DNA from: Candidatus Sumerlaeota bacterium
GTDB taxonomy: Bacteria > Sumerlaeota > Sumerlaeia > SLMS01
Length of the DNA stretch: 13,208 bases
Direction of reading: 5' to 3'
NCBI GenBank assembly: GCA_020850785.1
Contig: JADZDZ010000119.1
Span: 1 to 13,208, forward strand
Below the pieces are notes generated by a model. It was not told where the DNA came from, did no database searches, and saw only the letters and a program-made list of their open reading frames with translations. Below, piece after piece: positions 7,416 through 13,208 of this stretch. The position numbers were made by a program, and so were the translations under genes. Position 1 is the first letter of the stretch, and every line of letters starts with the position of its first letter.

Positions 7416-7427
7416 TATGTGGTTCAC

Positions 7428-8144
7428 ATGAAGATAATCGTCACCCTTCCCACCTACAACGAAAGTGGAAATTTGCCTTCGCTGGTGGAAACCCTCCTAA
7501 AAGTTTCGCGCAACCTTGAGGTGCTTGTCATCGACGACAACTCGCCGGACGGCACTTGGAAGATGGTCAGGCAGATGGCCGGGGAGAACCCCCGCATTCA
7601 CCTGATTCATCGGGTTGATGAGCGGGGACGCGGGAGCGCCGGGGTGAGGGGGTTCCAGGCGGCGCTGGCAATGGGTGCGGACCTTGTGGTGGAAATGGAC
7701 GCGGATTGGTCCCATAACCCACGCTTCCTGCGCAGTATGCTGGCGGCGACGCGGCGGGCCGATGTTGTAATCGGCAGCCGGTTGGTGCCGGGCGGGGGGG
7801 AAACAGGCCGCCACGGCCTGCGAACCCTGATCACGCAGCTTGCGAACCTTTACATTCGCGTCATCCATGGCCTTGCGATTCGGGACTGCACGTCTGGTTA
7901 TCGTGTGTTCCGGCGCTGGGTGTTGGAGCGCATCGAATGGGATCGCATCCATTCGAACGGCCCGGCCATCGTGCAGGAGGTTCTGGTCTCCGCACGGGCG
8001 CTGGATGCTCGCATCAAGGAAGTGCCGATCCTTTTCGAGGAACGGCGCGCAGGTCACTCAACGTTTAATTCCAAAATCCTACTGGCAGGACTGGTGGCGC
8101 AGTGGAGACTGCGTTTCCAGCCGGCCCCGGTGATGAGTCTATGA
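7428..8144 (+). CDS. Polyprenyl-phosphate mannose/glucose synthase-like glycosyltransferase (GT2, DPM1-like)
   Basis: Inverting GT2 enzyme of the dolichol-phosphate mannose synthase group, which moves a sugar from a GDP/UDP donor to a polyprenyl phosphate at the cytoplasmic membrane face. The lipid-linked sugar is then used by membrane glycosyltransferases. The protein has 238 residues, the size of soluble DPM1. Motifs: PTYNE (8-12), IDDNSPDGT (35-43), the metal-binding DAD in EMDADWSHNP (89-98), GSRLVPGGG (116-124), CTSGYRVFRR (154-163) and FEERRAGHSTFN (203-214). No C-terminal membrane helices or GtrA domain are present, so it is the membrane-associated rather than integral type. An in-frame GTG at 7419 (AGG 6 nt upstream) would add three residues (MVH). 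The stop overlaps the rsmG start by 4 nt (ATGA), so the two are translationally coupled. The sugar donor cannot be told from sequence. Confidence 0.9.
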   Translation: MKIIVTLPTYNESGNLPSLVETLLKVSRNLEVLVIDDNSPDGTWKMVRQMAGENPRIHLIHRVDERGRGSAGVRGFQAALAMGADLVVEMDADWSHNPRFLRSMLAATRRADVVIGSRLVPGGGETGRHGLRTLITQLANLYIRVIHGLAIRDCTSGYRVFRRWVLERIEWDRIHSNGPAIVQEVLVSARALDARIKEVPILFEERRAGHSTFNSKILLAGLVAQWRLRFQPAPVMSL

Positions 8145-8887
8145 TCCAACAACTGCAGTCTGTCCTTTCTGAAATCATCGAACCCTATGCTGGGGATCGC
8201 GAGGAAGAACTCCTCGATACGTTTTCCCGGTTCGTGGAGCTTTTGCGCCAACGCACCCGCGAGGCGAACCTAACGGCAATACGCGACCCGAACGAAATCG
8301 CCATCCATGTGGTGGGCGATGCATTGGCGCCGATGCAGAACGCGCCGAAGGATTATCTGAGCTCACCCCCGTCTGAACTGCTGGATGTTGGCAGTGGCGC
8401 CGGAATTCCCGGCCTTGTGTATGCCATCATGTGGCCCAAGACGCAGGTGGTCCTCCTTGAATCGCAAAAGAAGCGTATCGAATTCCTGCGCGACGCGGTG
8501 GAGGAACTGGAACTGCAGAACGTGGAAGTGCTGGAAGGGCGCGCGGAATCCCACGCGCACGAGCTTCACTGGCGCGAACGGTTCGAGCTGGTGACGAGCC
8601 GCGCCGTGGCCCCGCTTCCCATTTCGCTGGAACTTAGCCTTCCCTTTCTGGCACTCGAAGGCTACTACCTCACGTTCAAGGGCCCGAATCCTTCCGACGA
8701 AGTGAAGGAGGCGGAATTCGCGCTGAACAAACTGGGCGGAGGAAGCATCGAGGTGCGCTCCTATGTCCCCGGCCCGTCGGCGACGAAGCGCACGGCGCTG
8801 TGGAGCGAGAAGATCGGCCTTACGCCAGATCGCTTCCCGCGCAAGGAAGGAATCCCCGCAAAGCGCCCGCTGCGCGGCAGCCGCTGA
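8141..8887 (+). CDS. rsmG: 16S rRNA (guanine-N7) methyltransferase RsmG (GidB)
   Basis: SAM-dependent enzyme that makes m7G527 (E. coli numbering) in the 530 loop of 16S rRNA. Its loss gives low-level streptomycin resistance in several bacteria. At 248 residues it is somewhat longer than E. coli RsmG. Visible features: the N-terminal helical part with NLTAIRDPNEIAIHVVGDAL (43-62), the SAM motif LLDVGSGAGIPGLV (80-93), VLLES (104-108) for the ribose acid, VTSRAVAPL (151-159), and the conserved C-terminal RKEGIPAKRPL (234-244). The start is the ATG at 8141, overlapping the previous stop as ATGA. The frame is open 13 codons further upstream (GTG-type start near 8102), but that lies inside the transferase gene and is not needed. 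In many bacteria rsmG sits beside mnmG or parAB near the origin; here its partner is a glycosyltransferase. A strong terminator follows. Confidence 0.95.
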   Translation: MIQQLQSVLSEIIEPYAGDREEELLDTFSRFVELLRQRTREANLTAIRDPNEIAIHVVGDALAPMQNAPKDYLSSPPSELLDVGSGAGIPGLVYAIMWPKTQVVLLESQKKRIEFLRDAVEELELQNVEVLEGRAESHAHELHWRERFELVTSRAVAPLPISLELSLPFLALEGYYLTFKGPNPSDEVKEAEFALNKLGGGSIEVRSYVPGPSATKRTALWSEKIGLTPDRFPRKEGIPAKRPLRGSR

Positions 8888-8912
8888 TCGCGGTCTTCTT
8901 GTGGCATGATTC

Positions 8913-8942
8913 AAGGCGCTCCGGAAACGGGGCGCTTTTTTT
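8913..8942 (+). terminator. Intrinsic terminator of the GT2-rsmG unit
   Basis: GCGCTCCG (8916-8923), GAAA tetraloop (GNRA type), CGGGGCGC (8928-8935): an 8-bp stem with one G-U pair, then seven T (8936-8942). It starts 25 nt after the rsmG stop. Flanking A-A pairs with the T-run. On the minus strand no T-run follows the stem, so it should work only for the plus-strand genes. The epimerase gene converges from the other side and ends 10 nt away. Confidence 0.9.
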
Positions 8943-8951
8943 GTGCACGGG

Positions 8952-9785
8952 TCAGGAACCGGAAGGTGTGGGTTGCAGGAACGCGCGGGGGGAGAATCCC
9001 ATTTTCAGGAATGATTCGTCGTTGGGAAACGCCTTGTCTTCCGTGCTGCGCCGCACCCGTTCGCGGGTCTCGCGGGGAAGGAGGGCGGCGGCAATGAGTG
9101 CAAGGCGCTGTGGCACGCGCAGGAGGCGCGGCCTGCGTCCTACGCTGGCGGCGATTCGCTCCAGAAACTCGCGCTGGGTGATGGGGTGCGCGCCGGCGAT
9201 GTTGTAGGAGTTGCGAATGGTCTCGGAATTGTTCAGTGACAGGATGATCGCCTGCACGACGTCGTCGCTGTGAATCGGTTGGACGAGATTGCTTCCGTCA
9301 CCGATAATCGGGAACCATGATCTTTTGCGAAACCATTGCTGCACGCGGGACACGTTGCCGTCATTGCGTCCGCCGTGGATCATCGTGGGGCGCAGGATCG
9401 TGTAGTCGAGATCGCTTCGCACGATCGCGTCCTCTCCGGCAATCACCAGTCGCGATGACTCGCAGGGAAATTTTGTGAAGCGCCGAGTGCTGCTGATCTG
9501 GATGTAGCGGCGGATGCCCGCGGCGCGGCACGCCCCGATGCATTGGTCCGCATGGCGGATGTGCGCCACGGCGATCAGCGCATCGCAGCCTTCCGCCGCG
9601 CGCTGGAAGGCGGGATCGCCGCAGGCGCCCTGAGCGTGTTCAGCGCCATCCTTGATCAGCGCGGAAACGATTTCATTGTCTGCGTTTTTGCGGGAGAGAA
9701 AACGAACCTGATGGCCATCGGCAATCAGGTGGCGCACGACGCGTTCACCCGTGTTGCCCGTGCCGCCGGTGACGAGGACGTTCAC
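8952..9785 (-). CDS. NAD(P)-dependent epimerase/dehydratase-like protein (NmrA/atypical SDR)
   Basis: Rossmann-fold SDR-superfamily protein of 277 residues. The N-terminal VLVTGGTGNTGERVV has the dinucleotide motif TGGTGNTG (6-13), and GCDALIAVAH (67-76) forms the fourth strand. ISST (97-100) is the usual Ser-containing strand end, and LDYTILRPTMIHGG (126-139) plus QPIHSDDVVQAI (169-180) are typical of the NDUFA9/NmrA-like and sugar-epimerase branches. The classical YxxxK catalytic pair is not evident: the stretch after ISST reads RRFTKFPCESSR. It may therefore be an atypical SDR with a binding or redox role rather than a true sugar epimerase. The GTG start at 9785 overlaps the TGA of the upstream glycosyltransferase by 4 nt (GTGA), implying coupled translation, and it is last in its operon. 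Its position beside a GT4 suggests nucleotide-sugar or lipid-linked glycan chemistry, but the substrate is unknown. Confidence 0.85.
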   Translation of the reverse strand: MNVLVTGGTGNTGERVVRHLIADGHQVRFLSRKNADNEIVSALIKDGAEHAQGACGDPAFQRAAEGCDALIAVAHIRHADQCIGACRAAGIRRYIQISSTRRFTKFPCESSRLVIAGEDAIVRSDLDYTILRPTMIHGGRNDGNVSRVQQWFRKRSWFPIIGDGSNLVQPIHSDDVVQAIILSLNNSETIRNSYNIAGAHPITQREFLERIAASVGRRPRLLRVPQRLALIAAALLPRETRERVRRSTEDKAFPNDESFLKMGFSPRAFLQPTPSGS

Positions 9786-10936
9786 GACAGGATTCGTCCG
9801 CAGATGCGCAGTTGCCGCGCGAGCACCTTCTCCTCGTTGAAATGGACAAGGGCGCGTTTGCGGGCACTGTCTCCCAGCTTTTTTGCGAGGGCGGGACGTT
9901 CGATCAGCGTGGTGAGGGCCTTCGCCAATTGTCGCGCGTCCCTTGGTTCCACCAGGAGGCCATCAACGCGGTCGCGGATTAGTTCGCGGCAGCCGCGGAT
10001 GCGGGTGGCGACGATGGGAAGCGCCATCATCATCGCCTCGATGACGCTGACGGGAAGACCTTCGCGGTGGCTTGGAAGGCAGAAGATGTCACTCGCGGCG
10101 AGAAGGCGTTCGACGTCGTTGCGCATGCCGAGGAAATGCACACGGCCCGCGGGAAGGCCATCCGCCAGACGCAGCACATCGCGTTTTGCGTCGTCGTGTT
10201 CGCTGGTGGGTGTGTCGCCGATGACGAGAAAATGCGCTGCGGGGAATCGCGCAGCGAGGATTTTCGCGGCGGCGAAGAATTCCGCGAAGCCCTTGGCGTG
10301 AACCAGACGACCCACAATGGTGATGACGATGGCATCATCGGGGATGGAAAGCTGTGCGCGGGTTTCGCGGCGCTGATCGCGAAGCGTTGGGCAAAACCGC
10401 GCGGGATTGGCGCCGTTGCCGACATAAAAAGTCCTGCGCCTGCGGCCGATGCGAAGGCGCAGAGCAGTGGCGTGGTCCTCTTTGCTCACACAGAAAACGT
10501 AGTCGGTCAGCGGCGCGAAGATGCGCTCCAGCGCAATGTGGAAAAATCGCCGCAGCCGGGACATGCGATCATGGCAGTAGACTCCATGAACCGTATAGAC
10601 AACGCAGGGCATGCGGGCGACGAACGCCCCCAGCCTTCCGATCATGGAGGCGATGGGAGTGTGAACGTGAATGATGTCGGGCATGTGGTCGCGCAGCAGG
10701 TAGGCGATTTCCAGAACGCTTCGAATGGCGCTCAAGGGGCTGGCGGTGCGCTCGATCCTGATGGGGAGCATGGTGAGGCCCATCGCTTTAAGTTCACTCC
10801 AGTGGGGGCCGGGTGCGCAGGCGCAGAGGACTTCGTAGCCAGCGCGCTGCTGCGCCAGCGCAAGTGGTGCGATGAACTGCCGCATCGTAAAATCGACGGC
10901 GCAAAGGTGGATGATCTTGCGGGGATTGTTAGCCAG
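9782..10936 (-). CDS. Glycosyltransferase family 4, probable CTG start
   Basis: GT-B retaining glycosyltransferase, cytoplasmic or membrane-associated, adding a sugar from a nucleotide donor to a glycan or lipid acceptor. Numbering from CTG 10936 (384 residues): HVHTPIASMIGRLGA (91-105), YTVHGVY (114-120), the linker VGNGANPARF, the C-domain VGRLVHAKGF (208-217), and the EX7E motif REGLPVSVIEAM with E292 and E300. The first in-frame ATG (10885) would remove the first beta-strand. The codons upstream read KIIHLCAVDF then TMRQFIAPLALAQQ, exactly the N-terminal strand of this family, and the frame stays open into the previous gene. No ATG, GTG or TTG is available there. CTG at 10934-10936, overlapping the TAA (10929-10931) of the metallophosphoesterase gene, is the best candidate. 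The downstream epimerase start overlaps its stop. The function as a GT4 is certain; the start codon is inferred. Confidence 0.9.
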   Translation of the reverse strand: MANNPRKIIHLCAVDFTMRQFIAPLALAQQRAGYEVLCACAPGPHWSELKAMGLTMLPIRIERTASPLSAIRSVLEIAYLLRDHMPDIIHVHTPIASMIGRLGAFVARMPCVVYTVHGVYCHDRMSRLRRFFHIALERIFAPLTDYVFCVSKEDHATALRLRIGRRRRTFYVGNGANPARFCPTLRDQRRETRAQLSIPDDAIVITIVGRLVHAKGFAEFFAAAKILAARFPAAHFLVIGDTPTSEHDDAKRDVLRLADGLPAGRVHFLGMRNDVERLLAASDIFCLPSHREGLPVSVIEAMMMALPIVATRIRGCRELIRDRVDGLLVEPRDARQLAKALTTLIERPALAKKLGDSARKRALVHFNEEKVLARQLRICGRILS

Positions 10937-11924
10937 AGAAACCGTCCGTGGATGACGCGGTGGATGTCCCGCCTGCGCGATGGAGTTGAATCAGCGCGAT
11001 TTCCGGCCGGCAGTTCCAGCGCAACCGGAAGGCGCTGGTGCCGACGCCGCGACTGATGTAGACGCGCGTTTCGTTGTTCTCCACGATGCCGCTGACGTAT
11101 TTCGTGGAACCATCGCAGAGAATCCTGAAGTGACGGCCCAGCGGGCGCACCTGCCCGCCGTGCGTGTGGCCGGACAACACAAGGTCCACCCGTTGGTGGG
11201 GCAGCAACAGATCGAGGACGTGCGGGTTGTGGGAGAGCATGACGACCGGCGTTTTTCCATCCTCCAATCCCTGTAGCGCGAGGCCGGGACGGCAATCGCC
11301 CTCCCAAAGGTCGCCGACGCCGGCAATCGCGAAGGACGCCTCATCGTCGCGTTCCACAAAAGGATGACGATGATTGTGGCGGCGCGTGGGCTTCATGATG
11401 ACGTGGGTGTTTTCGATGAAGTGGAAACCTGCCTCGCGGCAGGCGGCGCGCATGTGCTCCACGGTGGTGTGATGGTCGTGATTCCCGCGCACGACCCAGC
11501 AGCCATCGGGTGCGCGCAGGTCGCTCAACACGGCCATGCAGCGATCGAGCTTTCGCGGATCGGAGCCAATGAAGTCCCCCGTCAGCGCCACCATGTCCGC
11601 ATCGAGTGCGTTGGTCTTCTTCACAACGCGCTGAAGGAAATTTTTCCCCGCGGCGATGTTGTAGTGCATGTCCGTCAGGTGGGCGATCTTGTAGCCATTG
11701 ATGGATGACGGGAAATCACGGATGCCGATGTTGACCTGCGTGGTTTCTATCCACTGTGGTTCAATGAGGGCCGCATAGCCAAGTCCGCCGCCGAGCGCCT
11801 TCATGGCGGCGCGTGCCTGCTTGCGCAGCTTTGGGTGTCCTCCCAGACGCACGCGAACGCCTGCGGCGGCCATGCGCGCGTTGTGGCGAATGTATTTTCC
11901 GGGATAGTCCGGCGGTTCGATCAT
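10929..11924 (-). CDS. Calcineurin-like metallophosphoesterase (YkuE/YaeI-like)
   Basis: Binuclear-metal phosphoesterase of 331 residues. The metal-site motifs are complete: LTDMH (D85, H87), LTGDF (D117), RGNHDH (N148, H149), LSHNPH (H232) and SGHTHGG (H253, H255). The arrangement matches the YkuE/YaeI group, whose members are usually membrane-attached or Tat-exported and probably act on phospholipid-type substrates; that role is by family analogy. Upstream of the catalytic domain, LGGGLGYAALIEPQWIETTQ (44-63) keeps the family's IEP-W-E-T signature, but no RR Tat motif is visible and the preceding hydrophobic stretch is short, so export or anchoring is uncertain. The ATG is preceded by AGGAA 8 nt upstream. 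The gene begins 19 nt after the PilZ stop, and its TAA overlaps the probable CTG start of the GT4. Expected substrate: a phosphodiester or pyrophosphate in envelope lipid metabolism (inference). Confidence 0.9.
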   Translation of the reverse strand: MIEPPDYPGKYIRHNARMAAAGVRVRLGGHPKLRKQARAAMKALGGGLGYAALIEPQWIETTQVNIGIRDFPSSINGYKIAHLTDMHYNIAAGKNFLQRVVKKTNALDADMVALTGDFIGSDPRKLDRCMAVLSDLRAPDGCWVVRGNHDHHTTVEHMRAACREAGFHFIENTHVIMKPTRRHNHRHPFVERDDEASFAIAGVGDLWEGDCRPGLALQGLEDGKTPVVMLSHNPHVLDLLLPHQRVDLVLSGHTHGGQVRPLGRHFRILCDGSTKYVSGIVENNETRVYISRGVGTSAFRLRWNCRPEIALIQLHRAGGTSTASSTDGFSG

Positions 11925-11943
11925 GCCTGCGTTCCTGCGGATA

Positions 11944-12381
11944 TTACTGGCTGGGATTGTTCAGAGACGCAACCAGTTGCTGGAGTTGGTTATGCGTCTT
12001 CTGTGCCATAAGCGAGAACAGGACGCCCAGGGAGATGGTGGTTTCCTCGCGGTGGAGCCAGACGATCTGCCCCTTCAGAGTGGGGGCATTCGCCACGTCA
12101 GCCAGCGTGATTTCAATCTTTAATTCCTCGTCGGTTGTCAGGACCTCCGCCCAGACGGCGGCAAGCTGCGGGTCGCCGCCTTCGAGGCGCAGCCGTAGGC
12201 CGTGGGTTGTGATGTCCTGCGTGAGCGCGTTCAGCGGTTTTTCGGAAAGCGCCCACACGGGCGCCGTGACGATGATGCGACAGGATTTCGCATACTCGAT
12301 ACGTTCTTCACGGCGGCGTTCGCGTGGATCGCCAAAGACGAAGCGCCCTGAGGGGGTTTGCAGGTCGTCGTCGATGGTCAT
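11944..12381 (-). CDS. PilZ-domain protein (probable c-di-GMP receptor)
   Basis: Small cytoplasmic protein of 145 residues made almost entirely of one PilZ domain, the family that binds the second messenger c-di-GMP and relays it to envelope or motility machinery. The N-terminal RxxxR motif lies in RERRREERIEY (R23-x3-R27, with several further arginines), and the second motif is DITTHG (56-61), fitting D/N-x-S/T-x-x-G with Thr in place of the usual Ser. Later strands read GQIVWLH (104-110) and ISLGVLF (116-122), the usual end of the barrel. The ATG overlaps the TGA of the upstream HD-exonuclease gene by 4 nt (ATGA), so translation is coupled, and a metallophosphoesterase follows 19 nt later. 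Ligand binding is inferred from motifs. The partner could be an enzyme of the same operon. Confidence 0.85.
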   Translation of the reverse strand: MTIDDDLQTPSGRFVFGDPRERRREERIEYAKSCRIIVTAPVWALSEKPLNALTQDITTHGLRLRLEGGDPQLAAVWAEVLTTDEELKIEITLADVANAPTLKGQIVWLHREETTISLGVLFSLMAQKTHNQLQQLVASLNNPSQ

Positions 12382-13208
12382 CGGATGGGATAGATGTCAT
12401 CCATGAGGGGTGCGCCGTTCATGCCCGGCGATGGGAGTCCCACGTCGCCGGTTGGTGCGATGCTTGGCTTTCCCGCGTAAAGATAACCTTCGAACATTTT
12501 GCTGTAGGTTGTCCAGGCTTCGCCGCGATTGAGGGCGCGCTTCGCCTCGTTGTCGAAGCACGTCATGTAGGCTTCCGTGCGATCAGCATAATGGAGCACC
12601 AGCGCCTCGCGGGTTTTCGGAACGACGGGTGATCCCCATTCCAGTTTTCCGTGGTGGCTCAGGATCATGTGGATGATCGCGTTGTGTGCCTCCTCATCGA
12701 AGCCATCGGCGCGCTTCATCACGCCAATGAGCGCGTCAACCCACGAAGCTCCCATGGAAATGTGGCCGAAGAGGCGGCCCTTGTGGGTGTAGGTGATGGT
12801 GCGCTTCCAATCAAGCTCCCAAATTTTTCCGATGTCATGCAGCAGGCCCGCAGTGATGAGGAATGACAGGTTGATGGGCTGGTACATGGTGCCGATGGAT
12901 TCGGCCAGTTTCACCACGTTCAGCGTGTGTTCCAGAAGGCCGTGACGGTAGGCTTGGTGGATTTGCGCGGCGGCGGGGGCTTCGCAATACAGCTCGCGAA
13001 TTTTTCCCTCGCCGAGCACCTTGTCGAGAAGCCTGCGGCAGTCGCGATGATCGACCTTCGCGATCCACTCGTCCAGTTCGCGCTTCATGTCTGCGAGTGG
13101 TCGTGGGCTGACCGCCAGATAGTTGCTGATGTCGATGTCCTTCTCCTCGACGCGCGCGATGCGCTTCACGGTCATCTGCAGCGAGCCGTTGAATTCGCCA
13201 ACGTCCGC
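12378..13208 (-). CDS. YhaM-like 3'-5' exoribonuclease (OB + HD domain), 5' end outside window
   Basis: Related to Bacillus YhaM, a metal-dependent 3'-5' exonuclease of RNA (and some DNA). The visible 277 codons run off the right edge. An ATG at 13175 is internal, because the codons before it (ADVGEFNGSLQ) continue smoothly into MTVKRIARVEE, the last strands of the N-terminal OB-fold nucleic-acid-binding domain. The HD domain, numbered from that ATG, shows PAAAQIHQAYRHGLLEHTLNV (67-87) with H83, LLHDIGK (111-117, H113-D114), GHISMGA, the strongly conserved ILSHHGKLEWGSP (171-183, H174-H175) and LHYADRTEA (D198). These are all the metal ligands expected. The C-terminal tail after about 225 is Pro/Gly-rich and ends MDDIYPIR. 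It is the most upstream visible member of the minus-strand operon and overlaps the PilZ start by 4 nt. YhaM identity is confident; the in vivo RNA targets are unknown. Confidence 0.92.
   Translation of the reverse strand, partial: ADVGEFNGSLQMTVKRIARVEEKDIDISNYLAVSPRPLADMKRELDEWIAKVDHRDCRRLLDKVLGEGKIRELYCEAPAAAQIHQAYRHGLLEHTLNVVKLAESIGTMYQPINLSFLITAGLLHDIGKIWELDWKRTITYTHKGRLFGHISMGASWVDALIGVMKRADGFDEEAHNAIIHMILSHHGKLEWGSPVVPKTREALVLHYADRTEAYMTCFDNEAKRALNRGEAWTTYSKMFEGYLYAGKPSIAPTGDVGLPSPGMNGAPLMDDIYPIR

Noticed and set aside
8800..9207. 135-codon plus-strand frame across the rsmG end
   Set aside because: Runs through the strong rsmG terminator and into the antisense of the epimerase gene.
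10067..11056. 329-codon plus-strand frame opposite GT4 and metallophosphoesterase
   Set aside because: Spans two real minus-strand genes with intact motifs; its own translation has no recognisable domain.
1..13208. CRISPR arrays, tRNA/rRNA genes, insertion sequences, long direct repeats, toxin-antitoxin or defence genes
   Set aside because: Looked for on both strands; no repeated spacers, no tRNA cloverleaf or rRNA-like stretch, and no transposase, nuclease-effector or paired small toxin-antitoxin ORFs were recognised. This was by eye, without a search tool.

Overview
This is a GC-rich, gene-dense bacterial chromosome segment holding eleven protein-coding genes (two cut by the window edges). 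I see no RNA gene, insertion sequence, phage gene or CRISPR array. A Wzz-type polysaccharide co-polymerase and a probable lipoprotein point to a Gram-negative (diderm) bacterium. The mix of genes (long UbiD-family decarboxylase, YhaM-type exonuclease next to a PilZ protein, dolichol-phosphate-mannose-synthase-like transferase next to rsmG) fits none of the well-studied model genomes. I would guess an uncultured or deep-branching environmental lineage, but the sequence alone does not name one.

Layout: (1) 1-973, minus: 5' portion of an unrecognised lipoprotein, probably starting at TTG, divergent from (2) 1095-2600, plus: ilvA, threonine dehydratase with two ACT-like regulatory domains. (3) 2651-4054, minus: membrane sensor histidine kinase without an adjacent response regulator, convergent with ilvA across a stem-loop. 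(4) 4205-5377 and 5412-7220, plus: Wzz-like chain-length regulator followed after 34 nt by a UbiD-family decarboxylase of about 600 residues, closed by a clear intrinsic terminator. (5) 7428-8144 and 8141-8887, plus: polyprenyl-phosphate-mannose synthase-like GT2 enzyme and rsmG, joined by a 4-nt ATGA overlap and closed by a strong terminator. (6) 13208 down to 8952, minus: a tight five-gene unit of YhaM-like HD exonuclease (5' end outside the window), PilZ protein, metallophosphoesterase, GT4 glycosyltransferase and NAD-dependent epimerase/dehydratase. Its junctions are overlaps or a 19-nt gap.

Envelope-glycan functions recur: Wzz, polyprenyl-phosphate glycosyl donor synthesis, GT4 and a sugar-epimerase-like protein. 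Threonine dehydratase, UbiD and RsmG are housekeeping metabolism or translation. The most informative oddity is the GT4 gene. Its conserved first beta-strand is encoded upstream of the first ATG, in a stretch with no ATG, GTG or TTG, so it may initiate at a CTG overlapping the stop codon of the gene before it. I found no clear new defence or mobile system. The best candidate for an undescribed functional unit is the five-gene minus-strand operon, which puts a c-di-GMP-binding-type protein and an RNase among envelope enzymes.
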